From assembly GCA_035296325.1 (NCBI GenBank), contig DATHBD010000070.1, positions 1 to 64,000 on the forward strand: a stretch of 64,000 nt of DNA, read 5' to 3'. The notes under the pieces are model-generated. The model ran no database searches. It was not told the DNA's origin and saw only the letters and a list, made by a program, of their open reading frames with translations. Of the stretch, positions 55,943 to 63,781 are shown piece after piece (position 1 is the first letter of the stretch; each line of letters starts with the position of its first letter). A program made the position numbers and the translations under genes. The stretch is from DATHBD01 sp035296325 (lineage in GTDB: Bacteria; Actinomycetota; Actinomycetes; Mycobacteriales; Micromonosporaceae).

Positions 55943-56728
55943 TCAGGTGATGTCGGCGGGGCGGATCATGGTGCGGTACAGCTGGATCGCGGAGATCTGC
56001 AGCGTGTCGACGGTGGGTGACAGCAGGTCCCAGGCGGCGGCCCGGATGCTGTGTCTAGCGGCGGTCTGAGCGGCGGCCCCAGCCGCGGCCCTAGCGGCGG
56101 CCCCAGCGGCTCCAGCGGCTCCAGCGGCGGCCCCAGCGGCTCCAGCGGCGGCCCCAGCGGCTCCAGCCCGAGCGGCGGCCAAAGCCGCTTCCCAGATTGC
56201 TTTTTCAGCTGCGGCCCATGCGCCTGTCCACGCGGTGGACCAGGCGGCGGCTTGAGCGGCAACCGCGCTTTCCTTCGCGTGGCGGACGGCCCCACCCGCC
56301 TGTCGCGCCGCAGGCTCGTCGGTAATGTGGCGCAGGCCCCGCAGGTGCCGGGCCTCGTCGACGAGGCCGGCCAGGTCGAGCCACGCCGGGGTGTACGTGC
56401 GGATCAGCCAATCGAGGGCGAGGTAGGGACGTGCCCGGTCGTGACCGTCACCCGCGGTGCCGATCAGGACCGGGATGAGCGGCTTGAGCTGTTGACGGCG
56501 CTCATCGCCGAGGACGTCGTTGAGGCGCATCCCGAAGTCGCGGAGCACCGGGGAGACGCAGCGCGGCATGTCCGTGTGGTCGTTGCCGGCGTACCAGGCG
56601 ACGGCTTCGAGCAGGCACATGCCGTCTCCGCGGCTGTCGTGGGAGCCTGAGGCGAGGTGCAGCTGGTCGAGGTTGAGCGGTGCCGTCGCCGTCGGGAGCG
56701 TGATGGCGGGGGTGGTGGCGCTGGTCAT
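55943..56728 (-). CDS. Phage early protein with Ala/Gly repeat segment
   Basis: A 261-residue protein. The N-terminal 170 residues form a helical domain that starts HLASGSHDSRGDGMCLLEAV with AWYAGNDHTDMPRCVSPVLR, a conserved early protein of actinophages. Residues about 185-225 consist of AAGAAAGAAGAAAGAAG-type repeats coded by 21-nt units. Its ATGA overlap with the nuclease gene places it in the operon. The function is unknown. Confidence 0.65.
   Translation of the reverse strand: MTSATTPAITLPTATAPLNLDQLHLASGSHDSRGDGMCLLEAVAWYAGNDHTDMPRCVSPVLRDFGMRLNDVLGDERRQQLKPLIPVLIGTAGDGHDRARPYLALDWLIRTYTPAWLDLAGLVDEARHLRGLRHITDEPAARQAGGAVRHAKESAVAAQAAAWSTAWTGAWAAAEKAIWEAALAAARAGAAGAAAGAAGAAAGAAGAAGAAARAAAGAAAQTAARHSIRAAAWDLLSPTVDTLQISAIQLYRTMIRPADIT
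56095..56166. repeat. Tandem 21-nt repeat within the Ala/Gly gene
   Basis: About three and a half copies of a GCGGCCCCAGCGGCTCCAGCG-like unit (plus strand) with small changes code for GAAGAAA heptads. In-frame unit length means copy-number changes would lengthen the protein without breaking it. Confidence 0.65.
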
Positions 56729-57699
56729 CGTTCAGGTCCTTTCAGCGGTCCGGGGCATCCGGTGCCGTCGGCCGGGCGGCCGGGCCGGTACCAGTCGCAC
56801 CAGGTGCAGCCGACCGGGTCCGGCGCGGCCGGGATCAGGTGCATCGGCAGCGCCGCGGCGAGCTGCGCGACGCTGGCGAGGCGGGTGAGGGCGTCGACGG
56901 CGACTTGCTCGTCGTACGGTTCGGCCCACACGTGCAGGTCCGACAGCCACGACGATCGCGGGTAGTAGGCGATGCTGACCTCGGCGACGCGGTGCCCGGC
57001 CTGGACCAGCCCGTAGGCGTAGAGGTGAACCTGGGTGCGGTACTGGGCGCTCGGGCCGGTGTCGCGGTACTTCTTCAGGCTGGCCGCGCCGACGATCTTG
57101 TGGTCGGTGACGCGGTGCGCGTCGACGTCGTACAGGTCGCAGTGGCCCAGGACGTCCCCGCCAGGTGAGGGCAAGCTGACGTTCTGCTCGATGAGCCACC
57201 GCCGGTTGGTGCCGGTGCGGCCCAACACGACGGTCTGGTAGGCGTCGAGCGCGCCGGCGAGCCAGTCGTGCACGGCGGTGCCGATGATCGCGAACCACGG
57301 GTCCGAACCGGTGTTCACCGCCGGGGTGTTGGCGGTGCGGTACGCGAGGCGGCGCAGGCACGCCACGCCGATCTCCGACGGTCCGATGGTCGTCTGCAAC
57401 GACCGTGGGGAGTTGGCGTCGAACCAGCGCACCACCTCGATCAGTTCGACTTTGAGCGGGTGCGGGGCGGGCGGCCCGACTGGTGAGCGGAACGGCGACG
57501 CCGCGGCGCCTGCCGGCGTGGGCGGTGGCAACGGTTCGGGTTCGATGCAGCCGATGTGCAGCCCGGACCCGTCCGGCTGGTCGACGAGGATCGGGTCGAG
57601 GCGCAGTTCGCGGCACCCGACGCCGCGGCACCTCGGTTTCGGCTTGGTGACGGGCGCCGCGTCGAGGATCGCAGCCGGCCCGGGTGGCGGGGCGGTCAC
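56725..57699 (-). CDS. RecB/Cas4-like PD-(D/E)xK exonuclease with iron-sulfur cysteines
   Basis: A 324-residue nuclease. GVACLRRLAYR gives the first cluster Cys; IIGTAVHDWLAGALDAYQTV has the conserved His; GHCDLYDVDAHRVTDHKIVG is the catalytic core with Asp and D-x-K; the C-terminal GCTWCDWYRPGRP and GCPG give the last three Cys. One Cys early and three late is the 4Fe-4S layout of AddB/Cas4-type nucleases. It likely processes DNA ends in phage recombination. GTG 57699 overlaps the stop of the upstream gene (GTGA). Confidence 0.85.
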   Translation of the reverse strand: MTAPPPGPAAILDAAPVTKPKPRCRGVGCRELRLDPILVDQPDGSGLHIGCIEPEPLPPPTPAGAAASPFRSPVGPPAPHPLKVELIEVVRWFDANSPRSLQTTIGPSEIGVACLRRLAYRTANTPAVNTGSDPWFAIIGTAVHDWLAGALDAYQTVVLGRTGTNRRWLIEQNVSLPSPGGDVLGHCDLYDVDAHRVTDHKIVGAASLKKYRDTGPSAQYRTQVHLYAYGLVQAGHRVAEVSIAYYPRSSWLSDLHVWAEPYDEQVAVDALTRLASVAQLAAALPMHLIPAAPDPVGCTWCDWYRPGRPADGTGCPGPLKGPER

Positions 57700-58046
57700 G
57701 GTGACGGGTGCTTGCGTTCGAAGCGCCGCGCGCGGTACACGGCGAACAGGTCCGGCTGCTCGGCCTTGACCGCCTCGAGGTCGAGTTCCTCGCGGGTCAC
57801 GGTGCGGGTGTACTTCGTGGCGAGGTCCGGCTGTTCGAGGGTGAACCTGCGAGTCGAGAACTGCCCGGTGTGCCGGTAGGTGGCCACCGTCTGCCCACCG
57901 ATGGTGGCTTCCTCGTACTGGTCCATCTCGGCTTGGATACGCCGCTTCAGCAGGTCCGCGGCCTGTGCCCACTTGTCGGCCTCGGCCTGGGTCGACTCGT
58001 ACGCCCGCCACAGGTAGACCAGGTGGTCCAGCGCAACCGCGTTCAC
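57696..58046 (-). CDS. Helical phage early protein
   Basis: A 116-residue protein (LDHLVYLWRAYESTQAEADK, then LLKRRIQAEMDQYEEATIGG and RHTGQFSTRRFTLEQPDLAT). The pattern of a coiled helix followed by a strand-rich end is common in actinophage early operons next to the RecB-like nuclease. The function is unknown. Confidence 0.65.
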   Translation of the reverse strand: MNAVALDHLVYLWRAYESTQAEADKWAQAADLLKRRIQAEMDQYEEATIGGQTVATYRHTGQFSTRRFTLEQPDLATKYTRTVTREELDLEAVKAEQPDLFAVYRARRFERKHPSP

Positions 58047-58471
58047 CGCTCCTCCTCGTCGGCCTCGCGGATGTAGCCCTCACCTTCGAGGGCGTAGCCG
58101 TCGACGAGGTCCTGCCCCCACTCGACGCCGCTCCCGTACGCCGAGCAGAACGGCGGCGGGAGCACGCCCATCGCGACGGCCACGTCCACGGCCTGGGCGA
58201 CGGTGCCGACCTGGGCGGTGCACACCAGATCACCGAGCACGCGGATCTCCCCCGGGTCGGCGTGCGACGGGAGCCGCCACTCCACGGCGAGGTTCTTGTC
58301 CGGGCACCAACGCCAACCCGGCGCTCCGGGCCAGCCAACATCGCGGAGACGCTGGGGTTCCTCTGGGCGCAGCCAGCCGCTTTCGCGTAGGTGCTGGGAG
58401 ATCTCGGCCAGGAGCAGCCGCTCCTGCAGGGTGAGGACCGGTGGCTTGGTGTCGGTCGGCGTGATGGTCAC
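58043..58471 (-). CDS. Phage hypothetical protein
   Basis: A 142-residue acidic protein (LTLQERLLLAEISQHLRESG; GYALEGEGYIREADEEER end). The middle mentions WRWCPDKNLAVEWRLPSH, Trp-rich. It is coupled to the helicase gene (ATGA) and to the helical gene after it. The function is unknown. Confidence 0.6.
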   Translation of the reverse strand: MTITPTDTKPPVLTLQERLLLAEISQHLRESGWLRPEEPQRLRDVGWPGAPGWRWCPDKNLAVEWRLPSHADPGEIRVLGDLVCTAQVGTVAQAVDVAVAMGVLPPPFCSAYGSGVEWGQDLVDGYALEGEGYIREADEEER

Positions 58472-60084
58472 AGGTACTCCTTCGGGGAGGTGATGAGTGC
58501 GGTGTTGGTGGACCAGGCGCCGTCGGCGTCGAAACTGCCGGTGCGTGGCCAGGACAGGGATCCGACGTCGAGGCGGTGCTGCGCGCGGGTCACGGCGACG
58601 TAGCTGAGCATCAGTTCGTCCGGCGCGGCCGGGTCGCCGTCGTCGGGTGCGGTGAAGTCGTCGCCGATGCGGACGCTGGGAAATTCGGTGCCCTTCGCGC
58701 GGTGCGCGGTGGAGATCGTGACCTGGGCCGCTTCGGCCGGGCTGAGCCGCTTCACCGTGTCGATCAGCGTGCCCGCGCCGTACCGGTCGACCAGGTTCAC
58801 GAGCATCTTCAGGTCTGCGCCGGAGTGTTCCTCGTTGACGTACGCGCGCAGCTGCGACCAGGTCCGGAACGCGGCCAAGTCGGGCAGGTCACAGCCCTGT
58901 CCGTTCATCAGTGACCTCGCGGCGTACGCGAACCGGCGCACCTCCACACCGCCACCGACCAGCGCGACGCGGCGGCCGCGGCCGAGCTCAGCCATCACCT
59001 GGCTGAACGCGCCGCCGTTGGTGCGGCACAGGATGGCAGTGGCGGCCGGGTCCGGGCCGAGGGTGGAGGTGATCGGGTCGTGGCCGGTGATCCGCAGGTC
59101 GGCGCCGAGCAGTTCCAGCCACCGGTTCGCCTCGGCGGCGATGGGCGGGCCGAACCGGAACGAGCGCGTGAGCTGGTGCCGTTCGCCGGCGAAGTTCGAC
59201 ATGGCGTCGACCGCGCCGCGCCACCGGTAGATAGCCTGGGACCGGTCACCGACGTAGGCGAGCTGCGCGTGGCCCTGGGCGGCGATGACCGCTTCAATGA
59301 CCGGGGAGGCGTCCTGCGCCTCGTCGAGCATGATGTAGTCCACGCTCAGCCGCGGCCGTTGCAGCTGCCACAGCTTCAGGTAGTGGTCGTCGGTGAAGTA
59401 CAGGCGCCCGGCAGGGTCGCGCAGGTCGTCCCACATTGCTTTGGCGGCGGGCACGACCGTGGCGGCGAACTCCTCGAGGTGCGTCTCGTCAACGGTGATC
59501 GGGGCCGCGACGTGCTTGGCGGTGATGGTGTCGTCCGCTGAGGCGCAGAATGTGGCCACCGTGGTCTCGGCGACCCTGGCCAGCGCGGTGGCGGTGAAGT
59601 AGCTCGACCCGATGACGTTGGAGCGCACACCGATGAGGTCGGCGACGTCGCGGGCCGGCAACCGCGACCCGCCGCCACCCATGCGGGCGATGCGGTGCGC
59701 GTACCGCTGCCCCACGGCGCGGTAGGCGAGGCTGTGCGCGGTGCGGCAGTCCACGCCGGCGGGGAACTTGCGCGCGGCCGCGTCGGCGATGACCTTGTTG
59801 TACGCCACGTACAGGCCGCGCCTGCCCGGGTCGACGTTGGCCAGCAGCAGCATCGTGCTCGATTTGCCGGTGCCGGCCCCGGCCTCCACGACGAGGTTCG
59901 CGCCGGTGCGGAACGCGTCGATGATGGTGTGCTGCTCGCCGGTCGGCTGGAACGTGGGTCCGCTCGCCGTGCTGGTGCTGCGGCTGGGCGCGGTGAGTCG
60001 GACCGCGGTGGTCGGTGCGTCCGTGACGGCGGCCGGTGCGACGAACGACGCGGTGGGCGCCGGGGCGACGAACACGCCACTCAC
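58468..60084 (-). CDS. UvrD/Rep-type superfamily 1 DNA helicase
   Basis: A 538-residue helicase. Walker A GAGTGKSS (69-76), YVAYNKVIADAAARKFPAG (motif Ia), YIMLDEAQDASPV (motif II), YVGDRSQAIYRWRGAV (motif III), LTRSFRFGPPIAAEANRWLE (motif IV) and ISTAHRAKGTEFPSVRIGDD (motif V) are all present, ending with LSYVAVTRAQHRLDVG (motif VI). The N-terminal 45 residues are low-complexity. It is short compared with UvrD and may lack accessory domains. It would act in phage replication or recombination with the Cas4-like nuclease. Confidence 0.92.
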   Translation of the reverse strand: MSGVFVAPAPTASFVAPAAVTDAPTTAVRLTAPSRSTSTASGPTFQPTGEQHTIIDAFRTGANLVVEAGAGTGKSSTMLLLANVDPGRRGLYVAYNKVIADAAARKFPAGVDCRTAHSLAYRAVGQRYAHRIARMGGGGSRLPARDVADLIGVRSNVIGSSYFTATALARVAETTVATFCASADDTITAKHVAAPITVDETHLEEFAATVVPAAKAMWDDLRDPAGRLYFTDDHYLKLWQLQRPRLSVDYIMLDEAQDASPVIEAVIAAQGHAQLAYVGDRSQAIYRWRGAVDAMSNFAGERHQLTRSFRFGPPIAAEANRWLELLGADLRITGHDPITSTLGPDPAATAILCRTNGGAFSQVMAELGRGRRVALVGGGVEVRRFAYAARSLMNGQGCDLPDLAAFRTWSQLRAYVNEEHSGADLKMLVNLVDRYGAGTLIDTVKRLSPAEAAQVTISTAHRAKGTEFPSVRIGDDFTAPDDGDPAAPDELMLSYVAVTRAQHRLDVGSLSWPRTGSFDADGAWSTNTALITSPKEYL

Positions 60085-60719
60085 CCGAGCTTCGCTGGGA
60101 CGATCGCGCCGGCGAACCGCTCACCGATCGCGACCAGCGTCATGGTCGGCGTGAAGGTCATCACCAGCGGCCCCTGCGGGCGGACCTTCCCGAAGTCGGC
60201 AAGGGCCTTCGCCGAGTGCCCGACCCGGTCGGTCTTCAGCACCGCCGCCCCGGCCTCGGTCATCGCGCTCCGCACGTCCGGGAAGATCACCGTCTGGGAG
60301 TCCACTGTGGCCCTCAACGCCGAATAGCCGGTGTCGCGTGACCTGGACACGGTCACCCGGCCACGTGCCTGGTCGACGTCCACGGTGACCGGGGTACGCC
60401 CGGCTTTCGCTGGCAGTTTGAACACCTTCACCAGTTGCGTCGTGTCGGCCAGGTCGAGCACCGCCTGCCACGCGTACTCGGCGCCGCCGAACTCAGAGAG
60501 CAGGTCGTCCTGGACGTCGCCGACCAGACCCCACGTGTCGTCGTCCGGGTGCCACGACGCGATCGCGATCCGCTGCCGGTCCGTGGCCGTCGCGTGCAGT
60601 TGCTGGCCGTCCCAGCGCAGGAACACGCAGTTCAGGTCCGGCAAGTCCTTGTCCGTCGACGCGAACGGCAACACGTCGGCCAGCACGCCGGTCAGATCAG
60701 CCGTCGGAATCGTGATCAT
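60081..60719 (-). CDS. DnaN-like sliding clamp
   Basis: A 212-residue protein with PTADLTGVLADVLPFASTDK as start, LHATATDRQRIAIASW (the conserved A-T-D-x-x-R region of beta clamps) and TFTPTMTLVAIGERFAG at the end. It has about two of the three domains of a bacterial beta clamp (about 370 residues), as in several actinophages, where a trimer could close the ring. It tethers the replication polymerase, which here would be the host's as no phage polymerase is seen. Confidence 0.78.
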   Translation of the reverse strand: MITIPTADLTGVLADVLPFASTDKDLPDLNCVFLRWDGQQLHATATDRQRIAIASWHPDDDTWGLVGDVQDDLLSEFGGAEYAWQAVLDLADTTQLVKVFKLPAKAGRTPVTVDVDQARGRVTVSRSRDTGYSALRATVDSQTVIFPDVRSAMTEAGAAVLKTDRVGHSAKALADFGKVRPQGPLVMTFTPTMTLVAIGERFAGAIVPAKLG

Positions 60720-61021
60720 CGGGTGGTCCCCTCTCGGCCACTCGATGGCGCGGCCGGGCGTACGCGTTTCGGAGTGCGGGCGGCGCGGGCCCGGCTGCTC
60801 TGGTACGCGAGAGCAGTGAAGTAGGCGGTACGGGCCTGCCCGGCGCGGCGTTGACGCTCGGCCTCTGGGAGGACACCGTCGGGGTCGACCTGTTTGGCGA
60901 AGCGGTCCATGAACGCGGCCCGTGCTTTCGGGAGATGCAGATCCGGGGATTCCTTGGACCAGCGGGTGTGCGCGGCGGCCCGGGCGCGCATGGAGCGTTG
61001 CTGTGGGGTCAGCTCGGCCAT
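60716..61021 (-). CDS. Small helical phage early protein
   Basis: A 101-residue basic protein. MAELTPQQRSMRARAAAHTR is the conserved start of an actinophage family (HTRW motif), followed by ARAAFMDRFAKQVDPDGVLP. The function is unknown; Arg/Lys content suggests nucleic-acid contact. Overlaps the clamp gene by 4 nt. Confidence 0.65.
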   Translation of the reverse strand: MAELTPQQRSMRARAAAHTRWSKESPDLHLPKARAAFMDRFAKQVDPDGVLPEAERQRRAGQARTAYFTALAYQSSRARAARTPKRVRPAAPSSGREGTTR

Positions 61022-61257
61022 GACGCCTCATCGTGGTTGTGGGCGATGCTGACCTCGACGGATTCCCTGCCCGCTGGGCGGGTGGCGAGGATCGCGGCGT
61101 AGAGGCGGCGGTAGCCGGTGGAGCACTGCGCGCACCAGCCGTGCTCCGACACGGGCGCCGACGCCGGCGTGGTGGTGCGGCAACGCGGGCAGCGCCTGGA
61201 CGTCGGGGTGTGGCGCGATCGCCGTGATGAGGCAACGGCGAGGCGAGAATGCAGCAT
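61009..61257 (-). CDS. Small zinc-ribbon phage protein
   Basis: An 82-residue protein. RRCPRCRTTTPASAPVSEHG followed by WCAQCSTGYRRLYAAIL gives two Cys pairs, a zinc ribbon. GGAGGCGG lies 6 nt before ATG 61257. It opens the leftward replication operon and may act as a regulator. Confidence 0.65.
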   Translation of the reverse strand: MLHSRLAVASSRRSRHTPTSRRCPRCRTTTPASAPVSEHGWCAQCSTGYRRLYAAILATRPAGRESVEVSIAHNHDEASWPS

Positions 61258-61343
61258 GAGCCGCCTCCTGATGGAAGTTGATTGATTGGTGACGGGGACG
61301 CCTGTCGGCGCTTCCTGCGAGTGGCGCGCCGGCGGGCGTCCGG

Positions 61344-61601
61344 TCAGCTGGCAGGCGTCGTGGTGGGACGCACCATGGCGGCGCGCTGCTCGGGGGGAAC
61401 GCCGAGGGCGTTGCAGATCCGGGCGAATGCTGGCGGGCTGACGTTCTGGCGTACGCCGCGCTCGAGCTGGCTCACGTACTGGGTGGAGAGTGCGGCCTGC
61501 TGGGCGAAGGTGGTGATCGTCGCACCGGCGAGTTTCCGAAGTTGGCGGACCTTTGCACCGTCAATTTCAACGCCGGACGGGTCGGCAGTGCATGTCTTCA
61601 T
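61344..61601 (-). CDS. XRE/Cro-like regulator (switch gene)
   Basis: An 85-residue HTH protein (KVRQLRKLAGATITTFAQQA, then ALSTQYVSQLERGVRQNVSP). It is transcribed divergently from a second XRE gene at 61729, with 127 bp between, the arrangement of a phage repressor/Cro switch. By position at the head of the early operon it is the Cro-like partner. Confidence 0.82.
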   Translation of the reverse strand: MKTCTADPSGVEIDGAKVRQLRKLAGATITTFAQQAALSTQYVSQLERGVRQNVSPPAFARICNALGVPPEQRAAMVRPTTTPAS

Positions 61602-61728
61602 GCGTCAGGACCGTAGCCGCTTTCAGCATCTTCCATCAGGAAACCGCGCCCGGTACCCGAAAGATGACCGCATTCGGCGGTTGTGTCGCGTGCTGGCCAA
61701 GCGTGTCGTAGCTGATACCGTCTGCGTT
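61602..61728. promoter_or_regulatory. Divergent promoter/operator region of the presumed immunity switch
   Basis: Between the two XRE genes. Two GTGTCG motifs start 20 bp apart (61683 and 61703), the first extended to TGTCGCG as in the 52.8-kb array, and TTCC-atca-GGAA is a short dyad near 61631. GATACC at 61714-61719 could serve as -10 for the rightward gene. Operator assignment is inferred. Confidence 0.5.
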
Positions 61729-62163
61729 ATGCAGGATGTAGCAGGCGAGCGGATTCGGTTGGGCCTAGCGGTCAGGCGACGACGCACTGAACTGGGCCTC
61801 AGCGTGGCCGCGGCCGCCAGGGCGGCCACCATCAACCGTGCGACCTGGTCGGCGCTGGAGCAGGCTGCCCGCGACACAGAGACCTACATCCATGGGCGGA
61901 TCGAGCAGGTGCTCGGCTGGTCCTCGGGCACCATCGACAACATCCGTAGCGGGCAACCGAATGTGCTCGAGGTCGAGCACAACGGCGGCGCCTCGCCCGA
62001 CCTCGACGAACTCATCCGGATGCTTCGCGAGGTGCTGGGATCCCGGTTCGGTGACGCCACGAAGATCAGCATGATCCGCGACATCGTCGATGACGCCGAC
62101 GCGGCATACACAACGAGGATGCAGGAAACAGCCAAACGCACACGTCAAACAGCTAAGGGGTGA
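61729..62163 (+). CDS. XRE-family repressor (probable immunity repressor)
   Basis: A 144-residue protein. IRLGLAVRRRRTELGLSVAA then AARAATINRATWSALEQAAR is the HTH; the C-terminal 70 residues (LDELIRMLREVLGSRFGDAT) are helical and may form the dimer part. It is the only rightward HTH gene in the early region and faces the Cro-like gene. Start ATG 61729 has no clear ribosome site, so the mRNA could be leaderless. Confidence 0.75.
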   Translation: MQDVAGERIRLGLAVRRRRTELGLSVAAAARAATINRATWSALEQAARDTETYIHGRIEQVLGWSSGTIDNIRSGQPNVLEVEHNGGASPDLDELIRMLREVLGSRFGDATKISMIRDIVDDADAAYTTRMQETAKRTRQTAKG

Positions 62164-62284
62164 AAGAAACCACCCGACGCTACGAAACCCACCGCCCATG
62201 CGGTCCGATGGTCAGGTACGTGCCAGCGGCGGAAGGGCCTCGGGAAAAGGCCCCGCCAGCTCGCAGAATCGGAGCACCCGCAAC

Positions 62285-62569
62285 ATGCGCGTGTCACCGC
62301 ACACCGTCCTGTACGCGGCAGGAACCCTCGGCGTCACCCTCATGGTCTTCGACATCGGCAGCGCCATGCACCGCTGGCCGCCGGTCACGCCAGCGCTGCA
62401 CTCGTGGCTTCTCGCGCTGACCGTCATCGGCGTCGTCTACGGCTTGGTCGCCGCCTACATCGACCGGCTGTTCAGCTTCGCTCGGCGCATCGAGCGGCTG
62501 CGGCGCCCCGCACCTCCCACATCGCCGCCGCCGCCGACTCCGTCGCAACGGCTCGACCCCGGCCGCTGA
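62285..62569 (+). CDS. Small two-helix membrane protein
   Basis: A 94-residue protein with MRVSPHTVLYAAGTLGVTLM helix, a second helix WLLALTVIGVVYGLVAAYID and a basic, Pro-rich end. It follows the repressor on the same strand and might be expressed in the lysogen, for example for superinfection exclusion. This is inference only. Confidence 0.6.
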   Translation: MRVSPHTVLYAAGTLGVTLMVFDIGSAMHRWPPVTPALHSWLLALTVIGVVYGLVAAYIDRLFSFARRIERLRRPAPPTSPPPPTPSQRLDPGR

Positions 62570-62579
62570 CCTTCGGGCG

Positions 62580-63329
62580 TCACTCGATCGGTAGTCGGTA
62601 CACCAGCTCGTACCGGTGTCCGGGGACCGCGATGTCCGCGGTCTCCACCGGGGCGTCGTCGGCGTAGTAGGTCCGTTCGATGATGAGCAGCTGCGTGCTT
62701 CGGTTGCCGATGGCCAGGGCTTCCATCTCGTTGGGGCGGGCGGCGCGGGACGTGACCCGCTCCACGACCGAGTCAATGCGAACGCCGATGCTGTCCATCC
62801 GCGCGACCACGCCGACGACCGGCCCGTTCTCCGGCCACTCGATCGGTGTACCTCCGGTGATGGCGAGCGGCTCTCGGCTGTGCGAGATCTGGACTGGCTC
62901 GTCGTCGGCGCGGAAGACGTAGCGGGTGGCCATGACCGGAGCGCCCGGCTCGAGCGCCAGTCGACGCGCGGTCTCCAGATCGGCCGCTTCGTGCTTGCTG
63001 TGGTGTTCCCAGCTGCCACGGTGCCCGGCCCGGGAGGAATCACGGGCGAATGGCGCCGTCACTCCTGATGGGGTGCGCTGGTCCCGGCCTGGACAGTCGC
63101 GTACCAAGCGAGTGACGGTGCGGACGTAGGTGCCGGAACCCCGTCGGCCCTCGATCAGCCCTTCCCCTTTGAGCATTTCCATCGCCCACTTGGCCACGGT
63201 GCTGGACACGTCGTAGTCGGCCATGATGCGCGACTCAGTCGGCAACTTCGCGCCCGGAGGGAACTCTCCTGACGCGATGCGCGCTCTTATATCGCCCGCG
63301 ATGCGTAGGTACGCGGGAACGTCGGGCAT
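62580..63329 (-). CDS. GntR-family regulator (HutC/UTRA type, KorSA-like)
   Basis: A 249-residue regulator. The N-terminal winged helix (YLRIAGDIRARIASGEFPPG, then GAKLPTESRIMADYDVSST) is followed by a UTRA-type domain (ATRYVFRADDEPVQISHSRE to GHRYELVYRLPI). Regulators of this type (for example KorSA) control integrative elements in actinomycetes. ATG 63329 has GGAGGAGGG. The upstream repeats at 63337-63502 are likely binding sites. Confidence 0.87.
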   Translation of the reverse strand: MPDVPAYLRIAGDIRARIASGEFPPGAKLPTESRIMADYDVSSTVAKWAMEMLKGEGLIEGRRGSGTYVRTVTRLVRDCPGRDQRTPSGVTAPFARDSSRAGHRGSWEHHSKHEAADLETARRLALEPGAPVMATRYVFRADDEPVQISHSREPLAITGGTPIEWPENGPVVGVVARMDSIGVRIDSVVERVTSRAARPNEMEALAIGNRSTQLLIIERTYYADDAPVETADIAVPGHRYELVYRLPIE

Positions 63330-63336
63330 GGTGCAC

Positions 63337-63502
63337 CCTCCTCCGGTTAGCCCGCGTAGCACATCACGATCGGGTTTGTTGCACCAAATTGCGACGCACC
63401 CTTTAGGGTCTGCCATTGCCAGGGCAAAGTTTGTGTACTAACTTCCACGGTGGATAGCGACATACCTCCTCCGGTTAGCGCTAAAGGAGCACATCGCTAT
63501 CC
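63337..63502. repeat. Direct and inverted repeats upstream of the GntR gene
   Basis: CCTCCTCCGGTTAGC occurs exactly at 63337-63351 and 63465-63479; each is followed by GCACATC after 7 to 9 nt. The second lies inside GGATAGCG (63452-63459) ... CGCTATCC (63495-63502), an 8-bp inverted repeat. The first copy overlaps the ribosome site of the GntR gene on the minus strand. The remaining DNA to 63716 has no supported gene. Confidence 0.6.
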
Positions 63503-63716
63503 AGGCTCGGCGGCCGGTTCCCCTGTACAGGCACGGCTTGGGAGTTCCCACGGCCGCCGAGCTCCACATACACGCACGGCGCGACCGTCCTCACTGCACC
63601 GCCATGTTCCACGGCGACGGCAGCATCACACGTCGATCACGTGACGTTGCTCCCACACCACGGCGCGGGCGGAATACATCGACACAACACCCGCGCCGGT
63701 CCGTTCAACGACGGAT

Positions 63717-63759
63717 GGGGGCCGGCCCATCATCCGACGAGGATGACGAGCCGGCCCCC
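63717..63759. terminator. Strong two-part hairpin, probable terminator
   Basis: GGGGGCCGGC (63717-63726) pairs with GCCGGCCCCC (63750-63759); inside it TCATCC (63730-63735) pairs with GGATGA (63741-63746) around GACGA. This is a very stable structure, 22 bp before the holin-like start. Confidence 0.65.
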
Positions 63760-63781
63760 GAAAGAGTGCCGCTGGTGGACC

